From: Membranipora membranacea
Taxonomy: Eukaryota > Bryozoa > Gymnolaemata > Cheilostomatida > Membraniporidae
DNA: 64,000 bases
Assembly (NCBI GenBank): GCA_914767715.1
Contig: OU612070.1
Coordinates: 7,643,501-7,707,500, forward strand
Direction of reading: 5' to 3'
A model generated the notes under the pieces. That model ran no database searches. It was not told where the DNA came from and saw only the letters and a program-made list of their open reading frames with translations. Shown here piece after piece: positions 1 through 14,658 of the stretch. A program made the translations under genes and the position numbers. Every line of letters starts with the position of its first letter. The stretch's first letter is position 1.

Positions 1-3000
1 AGGTATAGATGATCAGGTGTTGGCGGAACTGAAGCAGGTAATAAACTAATCAAATCAACATAGACCCTACGTTATTTGTGACCAATAAAAATAACATGCT
101 TAGTATAAAGTAAAGGTGTTTCCGCTTTTCACATCTTTGGTCGACCAAATTTACAGTCAACTATTTGTTGAATAGACAAACTGATAACAGCATTAAACTT
201 TGAAAAGAATTTCACAACTTGCGAGTAGGCTATTAAAATGAAAATAAACCTTAGTTGTACAGTGATTTTTATATGCGATCATGAATTGTTCGAGTAGTAA
301 ATTTGTTTGATCAAGGAGGAATAGAAGATCTCCTTGGTTTGATGTTAGACATAATAAACATTTGAAATTATTATTGCAGTTATGGGAGCAGAAGTTGAAA
401 GCATCAAAGGCTCTGGAGTCTGCTCCAAGCCACTTACCACTGCCTGCTGCCACCTCTACCAGAAAACAACCTGGTGAGACTGATCTGCTTTAAGTTTCTT
501 GTCTGAACTTGGACATGTCAGCCAATGAACTTTGTCAGCTATATTAAACTCTCCCATTAAGACGCAAGATGATGAGTTTAGCACTGTTACTCTTTTTAAG
601 AGTCGGACTTCAGCACTACAAAATGCGAGATTATTTTGGCTCGATGAAGCTATAGTGTAGCCTACCAAGTCCATCAAATCATAAGAAAATTTTTATTCAA
701 AAATTTATTTTAATTTCTTATTTCTGTTTTGTGTAGCTGCCTCCTCTGGTGCCTCTACAAGCGCTCAGCCAGCAGCTCCTGCTGCTATGGGACCAACTCA
801 GATCTACCGACCATCTCCTGTAAGGGCCCAGCAAACACAACCTCTAGATATGGTAAGCATATCCAAATTAAATGCATTTGCTCAAGGAGTCATCTCTAAC
901 TCCTTGGTTTGCTCCAGGACAAAATAAACAACGTCTTTCACTGAAATCAGATAACCTCAAGTGATATGATCAATCCATCACTATCTGTCCATAGGCCTTC
1001 ACATTATAATTAAGAACATATCTGGGAATGGACCATAGAGGGATTGTGGCTGCTCAGTTATTTTTGCGGCTTTGTATGGATATACTGCTTGTCATGGCTG
1101 TAGCCCTAACTATGATAGATTAGTATTGTGGTCAAGAAAAAAATAACTATTTTTATTATTATCCGTAAGAATTATCATCTCATATCACTTTGTTAGAGTG
1201 GAGCTGCGGCCACTGCTACGATGGCTCTACCACCAATGTACCAGCAGCATCTGCTCGCTGGTAGTATACAGCTACAACAAACTAGTAAGTTACCATTAAT
1301 CTATGTTAATCACTATAATAAGCTAATGTCTTTGGAAACGTTATAGTTACATAGTTCTATAGTTTTTTCGTCAGCTGATAGTTTGGTATTTTGGAAAAAA
1401 AGTTTTACTCAAACATTTCGATGTCCATTTTAGTCAACAACAATCTAATCCGGTACCTGACAAAACCAGATTTTCCGGATAGTAATAATAGAATACCATA
1501 GACTACCAATCCTATTTTCACTTCTACATGCCCATAGAATGTTTTTGACCTGTCATATTTCAGTGATGGAATCTGAAGAATAACCAAGCGTTAACCCTAG
1601 GCCTATATAAGTGTGCTAAAGTCACACTTTGTAAATTCCACTAACCTTGAATGGACCTGTGCGTTTCTATTTTTAAATGTTTAGTGGTGTCACATGATCT
1701 TTATAACCACTTCTGCGTATACAAGCATGTCAACATATATTGGATTTGCATCATGCAATTTGTATGATGAATTTATTGTGGGATTTTCCATGAACTTTAT
1801 TTAAATGAAGAGGTTAGACTATGGGAATTTATACCCAGTGCTATATAGCTAAACCCTGAGGGTTGTGATCTGGAACGCCCGGGTGCACGGTTTGGACTTT
1901 GGGGGCAGAGTTTATTTTCAGAGATTCAAATGAAAAAATATTTTCTGTGTGGCATGAAAATCCCCCATCTTCAGGGACAAGCAGATGTCTGTGGAGATGT
2001 CTGTGGCCTCACTTCATTCTTATTCTTACCTCTATTCCACATAAATAATAAATATAATCACTGTGTGTCCATGTGGATTTTGAGGTCAGCCTTGATCAAA
2101 TCAAGTTTTCACCTCTTGACTTGCACTACAGGAAATGGTGTGCGTTCCCATCAACTGCAACTTCAGAAGAGTGCTTGATGTGTCATTATGACAACGAAAA
2201 AGACAACCTCATTTTATCCCTCAAAGGAAGGCGTTCTAAGAATTCATTTTTCTACCGCAATCACGATTATGCAGAAAATAAGCCTCTGTTGTGGTTGATC
2301 AAAAAGTATCAATTACAATTCAATAATCATGAAAATATGATATATTATAGGATAAAAATTTCGGTGTGTTTTTCATTTGTAACTAGTAATATAACCACTG
2401 GAATAAATAATGACAGTTATTTTGTTCCATTAAATGACAAAGCTTTCTGTTTTTGAATATCACTACAACTTAGGTTTTGTTTAATCTAATACTTTCCATG
2501 TGTAAGAGGTTGGTAGTGGTTTTTTTATTTCTTGTGATTGTTGTTCATGTTTACGTTCCCTCCCTCTCTTAGGTAGTGGAGGTTTGACGGCAGTTATCCC
2601 CGCCTCAGTCATACAGGCAGGTAACCTTACTCTACAACCTCAACAAGTACAGATGCAACCTCAGAACCTCTCTACTAAAGGTTTGTTTACTTTTAAATAC
2701 TCTCACCTGTGATGACATAACCATGGAGCATCGCTTTGCGCTTGGTTCATAACTGGCAGTGACTGAAGAGTGGTTGTGAGTCTTGGTAATTCATTCACCA
2801 CTATAAGATCTGTTGTACTGAAATAACATGAACACCGACATGCTGTTATATGGAGGGTCTGTCTACAACAACAACAACCATGGAGCCTAAATTACTTATT
2901 GTACCAGGGAACAGCTACGAATTTACATTTGATAATGAAGGTATTGCCATTGCTAGATCCATTAGATGAAAGTGGGAAATAACTGTTTTCGCCGAATGCG

Positions 3001-4856
3001 GTGATTAATTGTTTTCATTGCCACCCTGGTAATATGTCCAAATTATATATTCCTATGTGGAAACGAAGCATATTATGCACAGCATTATTGTATTTCCATC
3101 AATTGACCTCGAGAGAGTAAGTTCGTTGTTACTTATCACATTCTTCACTGCTTACAGCCTAATACCCTCCTGGCCGCACGTTGTGTGAGGTGAACTGTAT
3201 GTTATGAAAACATATTATAAGCTTATTATTTGTGTTTTTTCCAGTGCAGGGACAGTTAGATGGAGCGGACGATGAACCTAGTCAGTCTTTAGCGGAAAAT
3301 ATTGATACTGTGGAAGGTGCATGTAACGCCCCTCAATCTGAGCAAGAGCCGTGTGTGCAACATAAGGCAAAGCTACGCCGAAAGCGCAAAACAAGGGAAA
3401 TTGAGGTAAGTGATTTATTTGAAACCTCTCCTAGATCTACTTCTGTCTCGCATCGCATAAGAAGTATCATGTGGAAATTAAACAACATTCAGCTCACAGA
3501 CTGCCTGAGATGAATAAGCTTTCTCAGAACAGCTCACTCAAACAATGTGCACCAGAATGCTGGTCAAACAATGTTGAATGTGATAAAGCAAATCTAGTGC
3601 ATGAAGGCTGACAGGGCCATTGTATGTATGTAGGTTGATGAACTAATGCCCCTGGTACTTGCTACACTTTCTCTACTTTTCCTCTATATGTGCACATTTT
3701 TATCAATTATAATTCGCTAATATAGATACTAGTGTTGGTGAAAGTAGGTACCAGCATGTTTTTCCCTTTCCCGTCCCTAAGCGGTGAAGAGTAAGTCATA
3801 CTCAATCTGATACAAGTCAACAACCCACATGGAGTGATGAGGATCGTTTTTCTTCTCATTATATTCGCTTCATTATTTAGACAATCCCAATCATACCTTG
3901 GACTGTCTATTTGAGACACTCTTACTATACTATTTTGTCCTATGTATTCTCCCAGGAGAAAGCTTATCTTTTTTTAACTGGCATAAGGATGTGTCTCTCT
4001 GTAGATCTGCGAATCAGTGCATAAGCTCGATGTTGATGTAAAATCATAAATTTAATAGGCCATGAGCCATACCTGCCCCATCAATATAATCAGGACATCT
4101 GACATAAATATCATATTTGACTTTGTCGACATCGCCTTGACTGTCAGCCTAGCATCACCACCAGATGAGTCTAATGTTGATATGTACAAATGTGTATACT
4201 CTCTTGTAGGTGATTATCCAGTTGGACGGAGGAGATTCCTCGTCAGATGACGATGATGTAGATGATGATGACGAGGACGAAGAAGGGGCGGAGGCAGAAG
4301 GGGAAGGGGAGATAGAAGAGGAACCCCTCAACTCGGAGGATGATGATACAGACGGAGACGAGGAACCTAATCTGTTTGAGATGGATAATGTAGTTGTATG
4401 TCAATATGATAAGGTAATGAACACTTATGTACCCTGTGGTTGTGATGGCAGGAATATATTACTACTGCGACCCCTTACCCACGGTTCCTATTTCGCTATT
4501 TTATGCCCAGCTGCGATTCCATACAATTGTCAACCCAGACAATTGAAAATATGCATGTCGGTGGTCCAAGAAGTCTATTATCCCCCTTCATTGGCAGTTC
4601 CACGAGAAAAGCATGATTTATGTCACCCTTCGACAATTTCCTTGGCAATAACAGCTCGCCAAACTCTACATTTACATTCAACGTTTAAGTTATCCCTACT
4701 CAGTAAAGTAGGAGACAACTCCCCTATATTAAGCTATGTTTATTATAGATCACGAGGGCCAAGAACAGATGGAGGTTCACACTAAAGGATGGTATAATGA
4801 ATATCAATGGTAGGGACTATGTATTCCAGAAAGCTCATGGTGAGGCAGAATGGTGA
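1..4856 (+). CDS. GTF2A1: TFIIA alpha/beta precursor (large subunit), 5'-truncated by window edge
   Basis: General transcription factor IIA large subunit, which stabilises TBP on the TATA box in the nucleus. Eight exons join in consistent phase: 2-37, 380-473, 737-852, 1197-1284, 2573-2680, 3245-3405, 4210-4413, 4749-4856 (304 codons plus TGA). The first two exons give the end of the N-terminal helical-bundle domain (DDQVLAELK, then LWEQKLKASK). A Q/P/A-rich linker follows. The last two exons encode the acidic run, then EEEPLNSEDD, NVVVCQYDK and, in the beta-barrel half, NRWRFTLKDGIMN and NGRDYVFQKA...AEW, all hallmarks of the family. The precursor is normally cut by Taspase1 into alpha and beta. 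Here there are two candidate sites, QLDGADD (3253-3273) and QLDGGD (4219-4236), the second in the position of the known vertebrate site. A basic stretch, KLRRKRK, lies between them. The start codon and first exon(s) lie left of the window. Identification is firm. Confidence 0.95.
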
Positions 4857-5448
4857 GAGTCACATAGCTGGACGCTACAACTGTTTGTCGCCACAGAGGA
4901 CCAAGATATCAATGCTGATCAACATAATAGATTTGAGATTATACTACGACAAGTGCTCAAAGCAATACCGCGTCTATATTTTATATTCCGTCACGCCCTC
5001 ACTGAGTGGGCATGTAAATTTGTGTTGTGATGAGTCACGCCAGACAAGTTCACAAAAGGCTGACAAGCAAACTACGTCACCTGAGCATCAAGTGTGAATA
5101 TAATAGTAACTATTCTGTTATCATAAATTTTGGCAAATAGTGGTGGACTAAAAGTCCCAGGTATCAAACTGCTGTCAATGTAGGCTAGCCACATCCATAT
5201 TTTGTTTCACATTATTAAATATGTTATCTCAATTATCAAAGTCCTTCCTATCTCATGATGAGAAAAAGTGTGTTATTAAAAAGTCATTTGTATCACAATT
5301 TTTATATTATTATGGGTTTGTGCTTACCAGATGGAAGTAGAGAGGCTAATAGGATGTTTGTATGTAGATCGATATATATAATATATATATTATACAGGTG
5401 GCGGTGAGATATTAACATATGTCTGTATATCAAAAACCAATTGTACGC

Positions 5449-5454
5449 AATAAA
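5449..5454 (+). terminator. candidate polyadenylation signal of GTF2A1
   Basis: AATAAA about 590 bases after the GTF2A1 stop. It is the best hexamer before the convergent CCDC85 3' end; a variant ATTAAA at 5214-5219 is a nearer alternative. Confidence 0.4.
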
Positions 5455-5887
5455 TACTAAAAACATGAACAGAATGATGACTAATTATTTTATATGTAAA
5501 AATACCATCTTACAAAACTGTCACAAAATGGTGGCCTCAATGCCGCGAGAACCAATGCCATGTTAATAAATGATTAAAGCTGCATACTCAACTGTAGGCA
5601 CATAAAAGTTTGTTGGCTGTATTGACTACCCTGTGAAACACACAAAGAAGTTGGCATGATGCGATAGCGATGTGACATGTACCCATGTGTTAGTGGCACT
5701 CCTAGTGATGGGCTTATCACAGGCTGAGGTGTAATAACTGCATGATGACAAAATACTAATAATTGACAAGATATGTATGGTGTAATAATGATTGAAAAAA
5801 GAAGTCCTTTATATAAGAGCAGTACCATTGCAGTAAATGTCAAATGTCAAAAAATCTCAAATTATGGAAGCATCTAATACTAAAGCA

Positions 5888-5893
5888 TTTATT
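5888..5893 (-). terminator. polyadenylation signal of CCDC85 gene
   Basis: TTTATT on the plus strand, i.e. AATAAA on the minus strand, about 60 bases beyond the CCDC85 stop codon. The location is right for a short 3' UTR. Confidence 0.65.
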
Positions 5894-5951
5894 GTTGACT
5901 CGTATAAGTGAGTGAGTAGTGATATGAGTAGTGATATGTATCTCAATAAGT

Positions 5952-9638
<3,687 letters not shown>

Positions 9639-10189
9639 GCTGAGCGATTAGAAGTTTTCTTGACTATTTCACAGAGTGCCAGACATTGTAACTATCACCT
9701 GAGTTTGAGAAAATACAATTTAAAATGCACTATTATGCAAGTACAAGGGAAATGTTATAGCCTGTCAAGCCGAATATAAAAAAGGGTCAAGTTCAAGGGA
9801 GTAACTAAATGACCTCGATGTATTTGAAAATTTTCCATATGGATAAAAGATCTTTTATTACACCAAGGTTTTCTGCTTTAACAATGACTGAGTCACATCT
9901 TCATAATTATTGAACGTTAATTTTAGCCTTATTTATTCCAGTGAATATCTCCTTTAACTAGAACAAATTGGCACACGAGGTTACTTCAAACTTTGAAAAG
10001 GTGGCTTGCAAACATTGACACAGCTCTGGGAACTAGCGCTTTCTGGGTTGTTGCTGGCTGAGCCAGAAAACTCTGGCTGGCATTTAGGGATGTCACTGTA
10101 TTGGCCGGGAAACTCATGATTGGTGGTATAACTCCACTACTATACATCTTGAGTTCATAATGATGGTATCCATTCCCTTACTACAAGCT

Positions 10190-10245
10190 CCAGTGGTAGA
10201 GGGCTCAACCACTGGGGCACTCGACCACTGGACTTGCACCAACTA
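10190..10245. repeat. diverged copy of CCACTGG palindromic repeat
   Basis: Contains GGGGCACTCGACCACTGG and ACTTGCAC preceded by an imperfect inverted partner (CCAGTGGTAGAG). The same words in the same order form the right arm of the perfect palindrome at 59479-59552, so this is a diverged second copy. Confidence 0.6.
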
Positions 10246-10689
10246 CAGAAGGCCTGTGCTACAAACCAGCTCACTCTTACTAAACTGACCTAAACAAGGT
10301 TACTTACTCGCCTCCTATGGTACTCTTATTGAGCTCATATACATGTGGGAACCATTATTACTGACCAGCTCATTTAAAACTGACTTAAATCTCACAACTA
10401 TCACCTGGACTTACTGGCAGATAAAGTCGGCTTCTATCTATTTGGTAATTATTATATACATCCCAGCATTATTTCTTACGAATCTGACCTTAGCATAGGC
10501 TTACGTAAAGTTATACTGATGGAACTTTAACCACATATTGCCGCGCATGAAGAGTATTATAACACCATTCCATGAATCCATAGCAGTGAGCGGCTGGACT
10601 GTCAGAGCACACAATGGGCAGCACCAACAAATTTTCTAGACCTATTATGAGTGGATACCGCCTACAACCCATCATACAAAATTAGCCCA

Positions 10690-10890
10690 GGGGGTCTTTC
10701 AATTAGAAACAGCCAAAATACCTGCTAGGCTCTCGCTTTCAAATCTCTCAGTCAATGATGGAACCGTATAAAAAATATACATTCCGAGTAAGCAATTTCG
10801 GAGCGAGTTTGTCTAATTGAGAGACCAAGTGAGTGATAATTTTGAGCGATGTGATAGTGATAACTTGCTTAAGTAAAACATTGCACTGTT
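10690..10890 (+). repeat. TIR-type interspersed repeat, copy 1 (right end lost)
   Basis: Starts with GGGGTCTTTCAATTAG and continues through ACAGCCAAAA, CCTGCTAGGCTCTCGCTTT, ATGGAACCGTATA and GATAATTTTGAGCGATGTGA. The same series of blocks recurs in the same orientation at 25743-25970, where the right end carries the inverse of the left terminus. Small non-autonomous DNA-element relic; no coding capacity. Confidence 0.65.
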
Positions 10891-11632
10891 TTTGTAATGA
10901 AGAGTGGACAATCCAATCTTCAAGGCTTAGCTTTGAGGCTTCTTATTGTCCTAGACCTAGTCTGGTCCTAGCTAACTGCAATATTAGTAGCATCCCTCCC
11001 AACCACACAGAATGTGTTCAAATAATTTATGATTAAACCATAATAAACTCCCACCCAGCCTTAGGTAAACTATCCATGTATTCTACGTGACCTAGGAGTA
11101 ACTGAATTCCTTGATTGTTTGATGTGACTGCTGCCACTGAAAGTTGAACCAGGGAGGAACATAAATAAAGTCATAAAGTCATAAGAAAATAATAATGTTG
11201 TCTGGACTGAAGAATTTGTTAGAATACTAGAATTAATCAGCTCCCTGGTCCAACTTAGACCGTCAGGATACATTAGGCAAGATCTAAATACTACACAGAA
11301 GTATATCAGTATGGTAACCAGTCCTATATCCTTCCATAGAGTGTGCTAACTTTATTCCACTTTAATTTAGTTTAGTTGGGTTTCTCTAAACTTCATGACC
11401 TTAAGTTGACATTGACAATATTTTGGCCTTGACCCAAATAAGCAAATTGTGAGTCTTGGATCTAGGAGTTATCCATACTTGATGTCGGAACACACAACTC
11501 CAAGCTTATTATTGGACTAAATTTACAAAATGTGTTGGCTGCTGGAGCAATGAACTGGAGTAACAAGACAAGGAGAACACAATATGCTCATTACAATTAA
11601 AACTCCTACAGTGTCCATCCATCCATCCATAC

Positions 11633-11872
11633 AAATACGTCTCATGTTGCTGGGATCCACTCTTGAAGACTCTCTCAGCTCAGGTAGAAGCAGTACAGCG
11701 GAGAGCTGCCCGCATAGTATTTAATGTCCTACGGATCAGCAGAGCCTCCAAAACAGACCTGCTTCATACGCTTAAATTGGAGCCTCTCGATGATTGGCGT
11801 CACTGTAGACACATATGCCTACTCAGAGTTATGCACTACCAGGGGAAATTGGTGTTGATTATATTGAACTGA
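11633..11872 (+). pseudogene. non-LTR retrotransposon (LINE) reverse-transcriptase C-terminal relic
   Basis: Frame from about 11633 reads CCWDPLLKTLSAQVEAVQ and then RRAARIVFNVLR. Motifs of the type WDP...L...EAVQRRAAR mark the thumb/C-terminal part of many LINE ORF2 proteins. It begins directly after a (CATC)n tract at about 11611-11632, and no upstream polymerase core is present. A truncated, dead copy; the clade cannot be fixed from this piece. Confidence 0.65.
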
Positions 11873-11984
11873 AGAATAAAAGAGATCAAGAATAAAAATA
11901 GACTATTTCTAACACTTTGTGGGACAACCAGTTAAAATCGTCTGTCTCTGTCCGAAGACTGAGAAATGAAGGTGCTCTAAGGGC

Positions 11985-12150
11985 CCAGCCATCATCCTCG
12001 GCGCCAAGTTGCTCTTAGTTTGCAGGCAGATCGGAGTACACCTGGGGCGCCAATTGAGCCCAGTAGTCGGTAGACTGCAGCGGGATTCCAACCCCTCCAA
12101 CTCAAGCGCATTAGAGGGCAGTCGGTCTAACCAACTGAGCTACGCCCTAC
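11985..12150 (-). repeat. tRNA-derived SINE-like element
   Basis: The minus strand begins GGGCGTAGCTCAGTTGGTTA, a tRNA 5' half with a perfect A-box TAGCTCAGTTGG (12131-12142). It continues to a B-box-like GGTTGGAATCC (12083-12093), one base off the GGTTCGAATCC consensus. The anticodon arm and acceptor pairing are degenerate and the sequence runs on into a non-tRNA body with two GGCGCC blocks, so this is a SINE head and not a functional tRNA gene. The left boundary is approximate. Confidence 0.65.
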
Positions 12151-12307
12151 TCTTCGCTATGTATAGAATTCCTTTTCCAGCTATGTTAGATTTAAATCGT
12201 AAGCCATCTGGATTTTTTGGTGGACGATAGATTAATAGGATAACAGTGTTTATGTCTAAGCATGTCATTTTATTAGAACATGCAATATTGGCAAAAGAAG
12301 GAAATAA

Positions 12308-12313
12308 TTTATT
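12308..12313 (-). terminator. polyadenylation signal of WAP-domain gene
   Basis: AATAAA on the minus strand about 30 bases after the WAP-exon stop codon. Confidence 0.55.
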
Positions 12314-12342
12314 TTTCATTTCTTGTACAGCGTCTTTGCGGT

Positions 12343-12494
12343 TCAGCCCTTAGTAGGGTTCTTACAGGTCCTTGGGCAGCCTCCACAACATTTCTGGTCA
12401 CCCGGGCATGACGAATCTCCGAAGCACAGCAAAACACAAATTCCTGCTGTCTTGCTTGTTGGTTTTGGGCAATTCCCAGCCTTATCTCTATCGT
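12343..12494 (-). CDS. WAP (four-disulfide core) domain protein, terminal exon
   Basis: The minus-strand exon opens after ATTGATAACAG (acceptor at 12495-12497) in phase 1, encodes 49 residues and ends in TGA at 12343-12345. It reads KAGNCPKP, then eight cysteines in the WAP order, including the adjacent CC pair (SSCPGDQKCCGGCPRTCKNP), with spacing typical of one complete WAP domain. WAP domains are secreted, disulfide-knotted modules, often serine-protease inhibitors or antimicrobial peptides; the activity here is not shown by sequence. The exon begins almost at the domain boundary, so a signal-peptide exon must lie upstream (higher coordinates), but I could not identify it between 12500 and 14650. 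Domain call firm, gene model incomplete. Confidence 0.8.
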
Positions 12495-12497
12495 CTG

Positions 12498-14589
12498 TTA
12501 TCAATATATATTATTAATAATAATTTACTACTGATTTAAAATAATATATAATCATTTATTAATTTCATCATATAATTATTGACCATGTTATTTTATTTAT
12601 AATACTTTCATAACATTGTTTATTAATTGAGGTGTCAGTATAGAACAGCAATTAGTGACCGACTTCAGAAAGAAGAAATAAGTAGGAAATTGAAATACAT
12701 CATTATACCGGATAGGCCTACATAATAATCTTTATTTCTGTACAAAATTTACTTCCTTTTATGTAGGATTTTAACTAAAATGTACAGAAATAGATTCAAT
12801 AACATTTCCATTTTATTCTAGAAACCATTTTCCCATCATTGCTTGGTCATGCTGATGACAATTTTAAACTTCATCATCATGAATGTCGCTTGAAGCGGAT
12901 GACAGCTGCCGTTTTTCTTGGAGTAGAATTTAGGAAGAAGGATTTTATTACCAACGAAATATGATTCACTGATAATAATGCATGCGACAGGAAAATTTTC
13001 AACCCAAAGGCGTTTTGTCACTTCAACTGTACAGAACAAGAGAAAAAAACTCAGAAGAAGCTAACACTTAGTACAATCTACAAATAATCATGAGCGTTAC
13101 AGTGACTGACTGGCAGTTGCTGACAACAACACCATGTCAAAGCAGGCCCGTAGTTCTAGGGGAGGCAGGGAAGCACTGCCACCCCTAAAAAGCCTAAAAA
13201 CACTGAAATTGAACAATCCATTTGAGAATCAGCTCCTCTGGGTTCCCAATTGCTAGTTATACTCCGCATAAATTGCCTAGAGAGGAGCTTACAACACTCC
13301 TTCTTATGCCTCAGACTTTTGCCTCCCCTACCATTTTTTCTAAACTACAGCCCTGCAAAGGTACTTGAAATGAACTGTCATACCATACAAATCAGCTCGA
13401 GAACAATCCAGAGCACCTGCTGAGTCGTTAGCTAACTTAAAATCCACCATCTTGGCCAGCTGTGGGCAGCCTACGGCCATTTTGACAGTGCCCCTCAATG
13501 GGTAATCTATTGCGTCTTATTTGTGGCCTTATGCCTGCAAAAGTTATTGAACTGTAAATTTGATTCCCATTTTGATATACGGATATCTGAGTATGCATAG
13601 CACTCTGTAAGCAAAATATATATGGAAAAAATGGCTATTCTGTGTTATGGATGTAGCTAAGCTTCCCAAGCCAATCTACACAGAATCACCATAACTGTAC
13701 GACTGCCTACAACTTTTTCAGTTGCTTTATTTTACTAAAATAACCCAGAACAGCAAATATAGATATTTATTACAACCTATTTTGGGGATCATGAAACTCT
13801 GCAATATAGGGAACAAGTTAGGGGAAAATCTGTTATTTCACTTGACCATAATAATATACCATAGTCCCCCCCCCCCTTGTATCATTTATTGAATTTTCAA
13901 GTGAGATTATTTCTGACCTGAGTATCTATATTAGTGAGATGGCAGGAGATGACAGCAAACAGGTCAGAAACCGGGTCTTGTGCACCACAAAAAGTGTGCT
14001 GAGGGCTAAGCTTAACCCAAAAAGCTTTTGGAGCAGATGCTAATCATCACAACTTAGCAAGAATTATGAAGATTAAAAAATTATCTATGTGACTGTAATT
14101 TGCCAAATCAAGGCAGCATAGTTCTTCTGGCTTACGTGATAACATCGTGTATTGAACGATCTCAAATATGACCATTTGGTGGCTTGCCAATTCAATGTGA
14201 GTTGAAGTTATTTCTTGGAATTCTAGGTGTAGAAATATCAGTTATAGCAGGCGTGTGCCGGCAGATTGGTGCTTCGTAAAGCAAGTAGTCGATGCGCTAT
14301 GTTGATAAATTGTTTTGATAGAAGTTGACATGAGATTTATATCTGATGACAAACTTTACAAAAACAATTGTGTCATCTTGGCTGAGTAATGTGTAATATT
14401 CTTGGGTAATGAGGATAAAGCTCAAAATTGTGTACCCTAATACTTAAGATACATGCTGTCCTCTCATACTGGTGAGTGAACAATGAATAATCAAATTTGA
14501 ATAAAATCAATAGTTTCAGTTTCACAGAGCCATCACATTGGCTAGCCACAGGTTCAATTAATGAACATAGAATATGAAAGATATCAGTA
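12498..14589. other. intergenic/possible intron of WAP gene, with MITE
   Basis: Holds the MITE at 13143-13355 and homopolymer runs such as poly-C near 13867. A minus-strand stretch at about 12953-13020 is flanked by a good polypyrimidine acceptor (TTGTTCTGTACAG) and a GGTAATA donor-like site, but its translation resembles nothing I know. No other gene is supported. Confidence 0.45.
13143..13355. mobile_element. MITE of the CAGGCCCGTAGTT family, with 5-bp target duplication
   Basis: 213-bp element. The left end is CAGGCCCGTAGTTCTAGGGG and the inverted right end reads CAGGGCTGTAGTTTAGAAAA; both arms then share GGGGAGGCA. It is flanked by the direct repeat CAAAG (13138-13142 and 13356-13360). 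No coding capacity. A second copy lies at 52569-52773. Confidence 0.75.
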
Positions 14590-14595
14590 TTTATT
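14590..14595 (-). terminator. polyadenylation signal of NHL membrane-protein gene
   Basis: AATAAA on the minus strand about 65 bases beyond the stop codon at 14659. Confidence 0.6.
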
Positions 14596-14658
14596 TTTAT
14601 GTGTCAGGTGTGATCATAGACTTATTCATGACTGGCTGACAGTAATCTGCATCATCTA

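Larger units (their letters stand above)
4857..5951. other. convergent intergenic/3'UTR interval
   Basis: Stretch between the stop codons of GTF2A1 (+) and CCDC85 (-). It holds the 3' UTRs and their poly(A) signals, plus an AT-alternating tract near 5370-5395. I see no further gene; open frames here have no recognisable protein. Confidence 0.6.
9639..11610. other. repeat-containing intergenic spacer
   Basis: No gene recognised. The interval contains a relative of the 59.5-kb palindrome (10190-10240) and one copy of a TIR-type repeat (10690-10890), listed separately. The rest is AT-rich unique-looking sequence with short, unsupported open frames. Confidence 0.5.

Noticed and set aside
1930-2456. 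82- and 127-codon frames between GTF2A1 exons
   Set aside because: They lie in an intron, overlap each other in different frames and show no known domain.
12083-12149. Functional tRNA gene
   Set aside because: Good A-box and near-consensus B-box, but stems and anticodon arm do not pair properly; treated as a SINE head.
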